The translations under genes were made by a program, and so were the position numbers. A model generated the notes under the pieces. It worked only from the letters and a program-made list of their open reading frames with translations, did not search any database and was not told where the DNA came from. From an uncultured Oscillospiraceae bacterium (lineage in GTDB: Bacteria; Bacillota; Clostridia; Oscillospirales; Acutalibacteraceae), in assembly GCA_902478605.1 (NCBI GenBank), contig CABSLQ010000001.1, positions 1-64,000 of the forward strand: a stretch of DNA of 64,000 bases, read 5' to 3'. Positions 26,433 to 34,661 of this stretch are shown here, piece by piece. Position 1 is the first letter of the stretch, and each line of letters begins with the position of its first letter.

Positions 26433-29307
26433 GGCCAAACTCCTCCCTCTTCCGGTGAATTTCCCCGTTTATCTGCTTGTCGTACAGACGCAGGGATTCC
26501 TTGGGGTTTTTCCCCTCATAGACCACCTCGCGGAAGGCGTTGTCCAGTCCGCGGATGAGATAATAGCCGCCCAGCACCTCGGGGATCTCCTGCACGTCCT
26601 GCCGCTGCAGCTCGATGGCGGCCAGCTGTTCCTTGGTCCAGGCCAGGTCGCGCAGCGCCTCGGTGTTGGCCACCGGCACCCGGGCGATGACGCCCATCTG
26701 GGCCTCCACGTCCTTGGCGTACCGGGTCTGCGCCTCGGCGGAACAGAACCATTTGAGGAAATCCCACGCCGACTCCAGCTTGGTGGTGTTGCTGAGGATC
26801 ACGCACGCCGTGCCGGAGCCCGCCTGGGTCCGGTCGATGGTACCGTCCGCCCGGCGGACGCCGGGAATCGGCACCATTTCCCACAGGCCGCGGATTTCGG
26901 GCGCGGCCGATTCCAGCCGCGCAAACTCGGTATAGGTGGCGATGCCCAGCGGGGTTTCCCCGGTGCGGAACCGGTTGTAAAAATCGTAGGACACGGGCAG
27001 GCCGTATTCCTTGTACAAAGCGCACCACTGGGTGAAGGCCTCCACCGCCTCCGCGGTGCCCAGTGCGGTGCTGCTCTTGTCCGCGGTGTAAAAGCTGCCG
27101 CCGTGCTGCAGCAGCAGAGCGGGGAATATGTTGCGCACGCCCAGCCCCGCGTCCGCGGCGCCGAAGGCGTCTACCGTGGTGTACGGAATGCCCACCTCCA
27201 TGTTAAAACGCTGAATCTGGGGGATGGCGTCGTAAAACTCGTCCCACGTCTCGGGGATTTCCAGGCCCAGCTCGGCGAGGATATCGGTGCGGGCAAACAT
27301 CATGTAAAAGCTCTGGGTGTCGGGCAGACCGAAGCAGCCGTTCTCAAAATAATAGGGATCCAGCGCGCCGGGCAGGAACCAGTCCCTGACCTCCCCGAAA
27401 TCCTCAAACTGGGTCAGATCGGCCAGCGCACCGCGCACCGCCAGATTGAGGGGCTGGCCGCGGCCAATGGTCAGCGCCACGTCGGGCGTCTGCCCCGAGA
27501 GAAAGGCCTCCACCATGCCGGCGTTGACCAGCTTGAGGTTGACGCCGATCCGGTGCGACGGGGTGTACAGATCGTTGACCATCATGCGGATGATCTGGGC
27601 CTGATCGCGACCCGAACCCACCCATACGTCGATGCTCTCGCCCGTGCCGGACGAACCCATCGTGTTATAGTCCTCCGAAAAGGAGGCGATAAACGCCCGC
27701 AGTTCGTGGATCAGCCCGTCGAAGAAGCCGGTCTTGGCTTTTGGCTGAGGTGCCTGCTCCTGATACAGATAAATATAATCCAGCTCGAGCGGCTGGCTCC
27801 TGAGATCCAGTACCCAGGCGGCCAGTGAGCCCACGTTGTTCTTGAATTCGCTGATGCGCAGGGGGATGGACTCCGGCTCCTCCAGAAAGCTGTACAGCTG
27901 CGCGGAAAAGACATTGAGGATCGCGGCCTGCGCTCCCCGGGACTGGGTGATCTCCTGGATCCGGGCGTATTCGTCCCGCAGGGTGTCGGCCGCGCTCTGC
28001 AGGGTATCCATCATGCCGGGGATTTCCCGGTCAAGATAATAATCCTGGTATTTATCGGGTGAAACGCCGGTGACCATGATAATCTGGCGGTACAAATCGT
28101 TGAGCGCCGTCACCGTACCGTCCAGGCTGTCAAGCAGCTCGGCGTAATCGCCCAGCACCGCCTCAAGCCGCAGGGTATGCGGCCCCTTGGTCAGATACAC
28201 CTTCAGCGGCCGATCCGCAGTATCGGTCAGCGTGACGTATTCCCAGTCCTGGTTGTAGGCGAAGCGCAGACGCGCCGCCTCCTCATAGGGGACCTGCCCG
28301 TCGATGGACAGGCGACGGGTGACGAAAAAATTGATGTTGGTGAATTGCTGATACCGGAAGCCAAGGTAATAGTACCCGTCGCGCGGCGCCTCGAAATCCC
28401 ATTCCAGCCATTGGCCCGGCGAGGACCAGCTGGAGGACAGGATATTCATGCGCACCTTGCTGGGATGGTACGGGCTGGTCAGCGGGCTGGTCCGGTCGGA
28501 GGCGGGGCGCAGACTCTGATCCGATTTCCGGTCGGCCAGCTCCGCCTCAATTTTGATGTAATCGCTGCCCCCTTCATCGGGGCGTTCCGCGCAGTAGGCA
28601 TCGAAGCTTTCCACCGCCGGCGGAGGGGCAAGGCGAATGCTCTCGAGCACATACGGCTCCGCCAGCGTCTGCAGCGTCAGCGTGTGCTCCCCCGCCTCCA
28701 GATACAGCTCGACGGGATCGTCCACCGTGCCGTCCAGCAGCTTCATCGGCGCTTCGAACCAGTCAAAGTATTCCACCTGCCGGGGCGTATACTGATTGCC
28801 CTGCGCGTCCTCCTGGATGGCCGTCTCGTTGACAAACTGGCGGTTCAGCAGAAAGCGCTCGGCCCCCGAAAAGGGGTACGCACCGTCCACCTGCAGTCCC
28901 AGTTCAAGAGACCGCTCGCTGTTCCGGATGGGATAGTAGCAGAACACCACCTGATACCGCCCCGCCGTGGGAACCGTCAGCGTATAGGTCAGGCTGTCCT
29001 CCTGATCCGCTATCATCAGCACGTCGTTGCGTCCCCGGTATTCGGCCAGCTTTTGGGCTGATCCGCCTGGATTCTCCTGAAAGTCGACGGCGCGGATCGT
29101 CACCTCGCCCGTCCCCGCCGGCTGCCCGGCTATCTCCTGCTGATACTGGCGGTATTCTGTTTCATTCGCCTCATCTGACACGGACGCCGAAACGGAGGGT
29201 TCTGCCGTCTCTCCCGGCGTCCCGTCCGCCGATGCGGACAGCGGTCCGAACAGCGCCGCGGCCGCCAGCAGCAGACTCAGAATGCCGGCCCCCATACGGT
29301 TTTTCAA
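26425..29307 (-). CDS. Giant extracellular solute-binding protein with N-terminal CBM-like modules
   Basis: A 960-residue secreted protein, about twice the usual size of a sugar-binding protein. A signal peptide (cleavage near ASADG) is followed by two beta-sandwich, carbohydrate-binding-like modules (about 45-230, with LTVPTAGRYQVVFCYYP; and 245-400, with FEAPRDGYYYLGFRYQ), a helical region (about 400-500) and a family-1 solute-binding domain (about 565-940: VWVGSGRDQAQIIRMMVND, LPDTQSFYMMFARTDILAELGLEIPETWDEFY, SAWDFLKWFCSAEAQTRYA). No lipobox is seen, so surface retention may use the extra modules or the signal helix. TTG start. It is upstream of and overlapping the permease at 25,470, its probable partner. 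Confidence 0.87.
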   Translation of the reverse strand: MKNRMGAGILSLLLAAAALFGPLSASADGTPGETAEPSVSASVSDEANETEYRQYQQEIAGQPAGTGEVTIRAVDFQENPGGSAQKLAEYRGRNDVLMIADQEDSLTYTLTVPTAGRYQVVFCYYPIRNSERSLELGLQVDGAYPFSGAERFLLNRQFVNETAIQEDAQGNQYTPRQVEYFDWFEAPMKLLDGTVDDPVELYLEAGEHTLTLQTLAEPYVLESIRLAPPPAVESFDAYCAERPDEGGSDYIKIEAELADRKSDQSLRPASDRTSPLTSPYHPSKVRMNILSSSWSSPGQWLEWDFEAPRDGYYYLGFRYQQFTNINFFVTRRLSIDGQVPYEEAARLRFAYNQDWEYVTLTDTADRPLKVYLTKGPHTLRLEAVLGDYAELLDSLDGTVTALNDLYRQIIMVTGVSPDKYQDYYLDREIPGMMDTLQSAADTLRDEYARIQEITQSRGAQAAILNVFSAQLYSFLEEPESIPLRISEFKNNVGSLAAWVLDLRSQPLELDYIYLYQEQAPQPKAKTGFFDGLIHELRAFIASFSEDYNTMGSSGTGESIDVWVGSGRDQAQIIRMMVNDLYTPSHRIGVNLKLVNAGMVEAFLSGQTPDVALTIGRGQPLNLAVRGALADLTQFEDFGEVRDWFLPGALDPYYFENGCFGLPDTQSFYMMFARTDILAELGLEIPETWDEFYDAIPQIQRFNMEVGIPYTTVDAFGAADAGLGVRNIFPALLLQHGGSFYTADKSSTALGTAEAVEAFTQWCALYKEYGLPVSYDFYNRFRTGETPLGIATYTEFARLESAAPEIRGLWEMVPIPGVRRADGTIDRTQAGSGTACVILSNTTKLESAWDFLKWFCSAEAQTRYAKDVEAQMGVIARVPVANTEALRDLAWTKEQLAAIELQRQDVQEIPEVLGGYYLIRGLDNAFREVVYEGKNPKESLRLYDKQINGEIHRKREEFGLE

Positions 29308-29357
29308 TGCGATTCACTCCCATCCTTGGATAAAGCCGGGCCGGCCGACGACGGCCG

Positions 29358-31379
29358 TCAGCCGACCCGATAGAGGTACACGCAGGACATGCGATCCGCC
29401 ACACCCACCGCCAGCCAGCTTCCGTCCTCCGACAAAGCACAGCATACCGGCTGGGAACTCAGAGACATATAGGGTTCCTCCGCCGTATAGACGTAGTTGC
29501 GTCCCCGCCAGCGCAGGCCGTTCTCCCCGTCATACTCGAAAATCATGCCGAGATCCATCTCATGACCCGCCACGCCAAAGGCCCGGCGGCCCGCCGCATC
29601 GGTGGCCAAATCGTGTACCGGCCCGTTAAAGGAGGCGGCGCCCAGGCAGAACACCCGGCCGTCCCGGATGGTGCACAGCATGCCGTCCCGTGTACCGACC
29701 AGCAGGGAGCCGTCCCCCAGCCGTACCCAGGCCGACGGCTCGGCCAGATACTGCCGTCCCGGCACTGCCGGCAGGCGCGTTCCTTCGGGCAGCGGGGCCG
29801 GCTCCTTTTCAGGGAACCCGTCCGCCGGCGCGGCGCCGGCGAATTTCCCGTCCCGGATGGTAAAAGCGGTGGCGGTCTCCTTCCCGCACACGCCGGTGAG
29901 GGTGCCGTCCTTTTCAAAGCGCAGCGCCCGCACCGGCTGATCGAAGCCCAGGTGTTCCCACAGGCACACCACCCGGTATTCCGCCGCCCGCATGCTCTCG
30001 GCGTTATCCTCGTAGAACTTCCAGTGATTCTGGATGCGGGCGAGATAGGCCAGATACCGCCCGCCCAGCTCCTCAAAATCATCGTATGGATACAGAGCCC
30101 GGCCGTTTTTCACCGACAGATAAGGCGCCACCTCATGGCAGAGAGGCCCCTGCCGGCCCGCCTTTTCGGCCCGGCGCAGGGCAGCCAGATCGATGCGCAC
30201 CATGCCGCAGCGGTCAAACAGGTGGTTGCCGTCGCAGACATACAAAACATCGCCTTGGCCCTTCACTTCGCTGAGGGTGTGCACGCCGCGCAGGTCGCTG
30301 GCGATACACCCGTGATCCACCGGCCGGCCGCCGTGCAGGATATCCCAGCTGCACAGGTGACAGCCTGCGCTCTCCCCCACCGCATTGAAAAGGAAGATGC
30401 CGTACCAAAGGATCCCTTCGGTATCGAAATGCAGCCCCACCATCCAATGCTTGTGCGGCCAGTCGAGTGCCGCAGGCAGATAACTGCCCAGGCTTTCCAG
30501 CTGCAGCGTTTTGGTGTCCAGGGCGAACAGCGCGTCGCCCCACACCACCTGCATATACAAGCGGCCGTCCGGCCCCGTTCCGGCGTCGTTGAGCTGGTTG
30601 CGCGTCGCGGAATCGAGAAAGGCGGAGCGGGGAAAGCGTATCCCCAGCTCCTCCACCTGCCGGGTATCGGTGTTGATGCGGAACAGCCGGCCTCGCCGGC
30701 TGGAGGCGTAGATGTGCCCGTCCGGCCCCACGACCCAGCGATACGCACCGAATTCGGTCGCCTGGCCGAGATCGGTCACCCGGTTGGCCTTCACGTCATA
30801 GGCGTAGGCGTGCCCCCGGATCATGCCGCCGAAATAATACACCCCGTGCCGCTTATCGTAGGCACCGCCGTAAATGGTTTCGTGCGGCACCGGGATCCCC
30901 CGGTTTTCGAGCGCACCCGTATGGGGATCGTAAATAAGCAGGTGGGAACCGGGATACCCCTCCCACAGATGCTGGTAGTACCCCTCCACCATCCAGGTGG
31001 GGTGCTGGGGTGCCTGGGCGGTGGTGTGGGTCGCCATGATCAGGCGGCCGTCCTCCATGAAAGCCATCGAGGTGTGCACCTTGCTTGCCCGGATCTCCCG
31101 ATCTTGTACGATGATGCGATCTTCCAGCCGGAAATGCAGCCGGAAATCGTTGCGGTCCGGCAGGTATTCGTACAGCCGCACATACCGGCTCTCGGCCAGT
31201 TCGGCGCACAGGCTGAAAAACACCCGTCCCTCAGGGGAAATGGCCAGATCCCAGATGGCATTATGCTGCGTGTCCTGTTCCAGAAGCCGGTGCGTCACCG
31301 CCTCGGGCGGCAGGGCCCGGAAGAAATCCGCGGGGCGGGACGCGATGGAAAGCAGTGTGTCGTAGGTTGCGTTCGCCAC
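29358..31379 (-). CDS. Cytoplasmic beta-propeller-like protein of unknown function
   Basis: A 673-residue protein without signal peptide or membrane helix. Repeating units such as NAIWDLAISPEGRVFFSL, YRWVVGPDGHIYASSRRGRLFRI, NDAGTGPDGRLYMQVVWGDALFAL and VRLGDGSLLVGTRDGMLCTI indicate a seven-to-eight-bladed propeller. It has several conserved-looking His/Cys residues (HKHWMVGLHFDTEG, GCHLCSWD). I do not recognise a named family. Propellers of this type in glycan operons can be lyases or epimerase-like enzymes, but no catalytic signature is evident. GTG start with AAGGGGAT upstream; 17 nt downstream of the DUF4091 gene in the same operon. Confidence 0.75.
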   Translation of the reverse strand: MANATYDTLLSIASRPADFFRALPPEAVTHRLLEQDTQHNAIWDLAISPEGRVFFSLCAELAESRYVRLYEYLPDRNDFRLHFRLEDRIIVQDREIRASKVHTSMAFMEDGRLIMATHTTAQAPQHPTWMVEGYYQHLWEGYPGSHLLIYDPHTGALENRGIPVPHETIYGGAYDKRHGVYYFGGMIRGHAYAYDVKANRVTDLGQATEFGAYRWVVGPDGHIYASSRRGRLFRINTDTRQVEELGIRFPRSAFLDSATRNQLNDAGTGPDGRLYMQVVWGDALFALDTKTLQLESLGSYLPAALDWPHKHWMVGLHFDTEGILWYGIFLFNAVGESAGCHLCSWDILHGGRPVDHGCIASDLRGVHTLSEVKGQGDVLYVCDGNHLFDRCGMVRIDLAALRRAEKAGRQGPLCHEVAPYLSVKNGRALYPYDDFEELGGRYLAYLARIQNHWKFYEDNAESMRAAEYRVVCLWEHLGFDQPVRALRFEKDGTLTGVCGKETATAFTIRDGKFAGAAPADGFPEKEPAPLPEGTRLPAVPGRQYLAEPSAWVRLGDGSLLVGTRDGMLCTIRDGRVFCLGAASFNGPVHDLATDAAGRRAFGVAGHEMDLGMIFEYDGENGLRWRGRNYVYTAEEPYMSLSSQPVCCALSEDGSWLAVGVADRMSCVYLYRVG

Positions 31380-31396
31380 GTTATGTCATCCCCTTG

Positions 31397-33454
31397 TCAG
31401 CCGGCGGCGATTTTCATCAGTTCCAGGCGGGCGTTCATCAAATTGGCATTGGTACGGGTAAAGGTGGTGCCGTTGCGTACCAGGCTGTCGACCAGCTGCT
31501 TGGTTTTGCTGCTGTTTTTCTTCGCCGCCAGCACCAGCAGCTCGTAATCCTCCCAGCTGTCCCGCACCGATGTGGAACGCGGTCCCTCGAACACCGACAT
31601 GTTCAGGGAATCGGGATACACCAGGAAGGCGTCGCCCGCCGCGTCCTCGCAGTACATGTCGGTAAAGGGATCGTTGCGGGCGTACGCGGCCTGCTGCCAG
31701 AGATTCCATCCCCAGTGGAGGTAGCCCTTGATCCCCTGCTGCCAGCTGTACCAGCCGATGATGCGGGCGGAAAGCAGCGGATAGTCCGCGATGCGGGTCA
31801 TATAGTTGCCCTGCGGATTGACGCAGGTGTACATCCACACGTCGACGCCGTTGTCCGCCTTGTTCAGCGCGTTGTACCCGTCGCGGTTCCGCTCGTAATC
31901 GTCAAGCTGCGGGCAATTGATGCGCAGCTCGTTGTCCGGGAAATTGGTCAGCTGGTGGCTGCCCGCGTCCAGGGTGCGCACGCCGGGCATCTCCTTCAAA
32001 ATGCGCTTATACATCGCGGAAATCTGCTTGGCCTGTACCTCGGACAGCGGCTCGTCGCACACATGCTGCAGCCACATCTTGTCCCAGCCCTTGGCCTTCA
32101 GATGATTGTACAGCGCGGGGATCAGCTGCTCGAAATGCCGCTCCGCCTCAGCCGTTTCGGCATACACCCATTTGGTGGTGCAGCCATTCCCCTCCCGGAT
32201 GAAAACAGGGGCCACCAGCGAGCCCTCCGGCCAGGTATTGGCCTGGGTGGGCGGATTGATGTACCAGTCCTTTTCATAGAAGAAGCCGCCCTCCAGCGCC
32301 TTAACCGATCCGTTCTGTATAAAGGTTTCTATGTAGCGGTCAAAGTTTTTGAAGGTGAACTGATAGTTGCCCGCGCCGTCAATGGTCATGTCGGAGGTGA
32401 GCAGCGCCATGGTGGGCACATAAATCACGTTCTGCCGCTCCTTCTTCATCACCTTGGCGTAGTTGGCCATGACGGTGAAGAAGTTTTCATTGAAGCTTCC
32501 CGCGTCGTAATACGCGTCCATGAAGCTGGGAAACCCGGCCTCGTTCATGTTGCTCGAGGAGAACCAGTTGGTGTAGGAAAAGGTGGAATCCTTGGGATCG
32601 GGCAGGGCGGCGTTCCACACCTTGACGCTCACGGGAATGCTGCGCGTGCCCTGATCGCCGCTGAGCTCCACGGTGGTTTTATACTCGCCGGCCGGGGTGG
32701 ACTTGGAGGCGGTCACCTCCACGACGATGCCTGCACTTTCGCCGGCTGGTATGGTGTACTGGATCCCCTTGGGATTGCCCACGATGTTGTTGTTCACATC
32801 GTAGTATTCCGGGAACATTTTCGGCGATTCGCCCCGGCTGTAGTTGGCGGCGTTGCCGCCTTCCGCCGTGAAGCCGCGGGAGGGGTTGGAGTTGTAGACC
32901 AGCCGGATGGGCACCGCCATGATGGAGGGGGCGTTGCTGCCGCTGAAGGGCTTGACCGTCACCCGCAGGTTGGTCAGCTCCTCGCCGGCCGCCCGCACCC
33001 CGATCTGGATGGACTCGCTTTCGTTTTTCAGCAGATCGATGTGGCCGCTTGCGAGCGACGCGTCCGATTTGGTGGTTTCGGGGAAGATGTCGGCCAGCGG
33101 GCCCTCAAACCAGGTGACCACGTCGGCGGCCAGTGCCTTGCCGGGCGTCTTGGTGGTCGTGGTGGAGGTTTTACCCGATGTTTTGCCCGTGGTGGGCCGG
33201 CGGGTCGTGGTATTCTTGCCGCCGGTGGGCTTGCTGCCGCCGGGCTCCTGCGTCGCCCCGGTATCCTCACCTGAGGGATCGGTCCATGTACCGCTCTCCC
33301 ACGTATCCTGCGTGCCCGTGGGTTCGGTGGCGGCGGCGTTCGGGGTTGTGCCGGTTCCCGACCCGCTGGAGGTCGCGGGCGCGCGGGAACAGCCGGTCAC
33401 CAGTTGGGAAAGGAGCAGCATAGTCAATGCACCTGCCAATACACGTGTTTTCAT
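31397..33454 (-). CDS. DUF4091 (GH123-like) lipoprotein
   Basis: A 685-residue secreted protein: lipobox LVTGC (Cys22), a Thr/Gly/Lys-rich linker (about 25-115), an N-terminal beta-sandwich (about 120-290, with PAGEYKTTVELSG), and a DUF4091 catalytic-like barrel homologous to GH123. The segment LQHVCDEPL carries an Asp-Glu pair equivalent to that of GH123 beta-N-acetylgalactosaminidases, where Asp orients the acetamido group and Glu is the acid; AARNDPFTDMYCEDAAGDAFLVYP is also typical. A role in cleaving N-acetylhexosamine or related residues at the cell surface is inferred. ATG at 33,454 chosen by its spacing from AAAGGA. First gene of the nine-gene run behind promoter C. Confidence 0.85.
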   Translation of the reverse strand: MKTRVLAGALTMLLLSQLVTGCSRAPATSSGSGTGTTPNAAATEPTGTQDTWESGTWTDPSGEDTGATQEPGGSKPTGGKNTTTRRPTTGKTSGKTSTTTTKTPGKALAADVVTWFEGPLADIFPETTKSDASLASGHIDLLKNESESIQIGVRAAGEELTNLRVTVKPFSGSNAPSIMAVPIRLVYNSNPSRGFTAEGGNAANYSRGESPKMFPEYYDVNNNIVGNPKGIQYTIPAGESAGIVVEVTASKSTPAGEYKTTVELSGDQGTRSIPVSVKVWNAALPDPKDSTFSYTNWFSSSNMNEAGFPSFMDAYYDAGSFNENFFTVMANYAKVMKKERQNVIYVPTMALLTSDMTIDGAGNYQFTFKNFDRYIETFIQNGSVKALEGGFFYEKDWYINPPTQANTWPEGSLVAPVFIREGNGCTTKWVYAETAEAERHFEQLIPALYNHLKAKGWDKMWLQHVCDEPLSEVQAKQISAMYKRILKEMPGVRTLDAGSHQLTNFPDNELRINCPQLDDYERNRDGYNALNKADNGVDVWMYTCVNPQGNYMTRIADYPLLSARIIGWYSWQQGIKGYLHWGWNLWQQAAYARNDPFTDMYCEDAAGDAFLVYPDSLNMSVFEGPRSTSVRDSWEDYELLVLAAKKNSSKTKQLVDSLVRNGTTFTRTNANLMNARLELMKIAAG

Positions 33455-33527
33455 GGGCAATCGTTCCTTTCTGCCGCACAGAGAGGCTTCCGATGCTTAC
33501 AGGGTCTCTCCTTTGTGCTTTCTGTTG

Positions 33528-33596
33528 ATTGTATGGTAACAAACGCCGTCCAGTCGGTGCAATCCAAGATTTCTTGGATGGGATAACGCATTCTTA
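33528..33596 (-). promoter_or_regulatory. Promoter C with shared regulatory element (nine-gene glycan operon)
   Basis: Element TAAGAATGCGTTAT (33583-33596), a weaker copy beginning CAAGAAATCT 20 nt on (from 33576), and an extended -10 TGTTACCAT with TACCAT at 33533-33538, which is 38 nt from the second copy; TACAAT at 33528-33533 is an alternative. Nearly 30 bases align with promoter B. Confidence 0.62.
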
Positions 33597-33601
33597 CACC
33601 A

Positions 33602-33657
33602 TAAAAATCCGGTATCAAAAATCGGTTATATCCTTTCCGGCGGTTTTCCGCTATACT
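33602..33657 (+). promoter_or_regulatory. Promoter D with two tandem copies of the shared element
   Basis: TAAAAATCCGGTAT (33602-33615) is directly followed by CAAAAATCGGTTAT (33616-33629). The second copy begins 36 nt before the -10 TATACT (33652-33657), the same distance as in promoter A. It faces away from promoter C and drives the 33,831-36,322 pair. The leader of about 165 nt contains a short hairpin (CCGCG/CGCGG near 33,695) and nothing else recognisable. Confidence 0.62.
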
Positions 33658-33830
33658 CAAGGCAGAAACCACCCGATTTGAGCCGAAGCAAGCGCCGCGC
33701 GTAAACACGCGGGACAATGCGGGCATGCCGCCGCTGTCTCTCCGCCTGCTTAATCCCCCCGCGCCGCTGCATAGCCGGGGCCGCACGGATCGCGTTGGCT
33801 TCCGCTTATGTAAAGGAAAGGAGTTCTATC

Positions 33831-34661
33831 ATGCGCATTGAAAAGACAGCCCTGCTCTATCCTGCGCCTCTGGGCATGCCGCTGACGCCCCTGACGCCGC
33901 CGCCCAGCACGGGCGGTCCCCAGGCGATGGACGGCGATATCCACCCGGCGGTGGATCCCCGGCTGGAACGCAGCTTCCAGGACTGCGCCCGTCTGTATAT
34001 GGCCCGGGGGGATTTTTCCGGCTGTATGGCGGTCATCCACGGACTGGAACTGGGTCTGTACGTCCGCCGCGCCCGCTGCTTCACCCTATATGGGGCGCAC
34101 GCCCCCCAGATCGCGGTCCATCCGCTTGCGCTGGGTGAGCCCGTCCGCCTTTCGCAGACGGTTCCCCCTGCCCTGCCCCACCGCTGTACCGCCCTGCTGC
34201 TGACGGTCACCACCGCGCCGGACACCCCGCCCGGCAAATACCGCACCAACCTGGAGATCGAGGGGGAGGCGGCGGTGTCCTACCTGCCCGTGGTCATCGA
34301 CGTGGCCGATACCCTGCTCCAACCGGTCGAGACCAGCGCGCCGGCGGCGGATGCCGACCCGCTCTCCATCCTGTTTTCCGCCGCGGAAGAGGGGCCCCTC
34401 CCCTTTCGGGAAGGGGAGGATTACGCCGGCCTGCTGTATCGGGCGGCCCGGCACGACCGCATGCTGCATCAGGCAGCCCGGCGCGTCGATCCCCTGCTGA
34501 CCGACACGCTGCTGGCCGGCCTGCGCGCGGCACAGCCCCGCGGAGAAGACGACGCCGCCCTGCTGCACAAGGTGCGCCGTACGCTGGTGTATCGTCTGGA
34601 TTCCCGCTTTGACGCGGGCAACCGGGAGCCCATCATGAACCAAGGAGGGAACGCCAGATGA
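33831..34661 (+). CDS. Unrecognised protein coupled to a DUF4091 gene
   Basis: A 276-residue protein without signal peptide. The central part (PPGKYRTNLEIEGEAAVSYLPVVIDV) reads like the N-terminal beta-sandwich of DUF4091/GH123 proteins (compare PAGEYKTTVELSG... in the 31,397 product), but the barrel is missing and the C-terminal 90 residues are helical. AAAGGAG precedes the ATG. Its stop overlaps the next ATG (ATGA), so translation is coupled. It might supply an accessory domain to the DUF4091 enzyme; no family is assigned. Confidence 0.75.
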   Translation: MRIEKTALLYPAPLGMPLTPLTPPPSTGGPQAMDGDIHPAVDPRLERSFQDCARLYMARGDFSGCMAVIHGLELGLYVRRARCFTLYGAHAPQIAVHPLALGEPVRLSQTVPPALPHRCTALLLTVTTAPDTPPGKYRTNLEIEGEAAVSYLPVVIDVADTLLQPVETSAPAADADPLSILFSAAEEGPLPFREGEDYAGLLYRAARHDRMLHQAARRVDPLLTDTLLAGLRAAQPRGEDDAALLHKVRRTLVYRLDSRFDAGNREPIMNQGGNAR

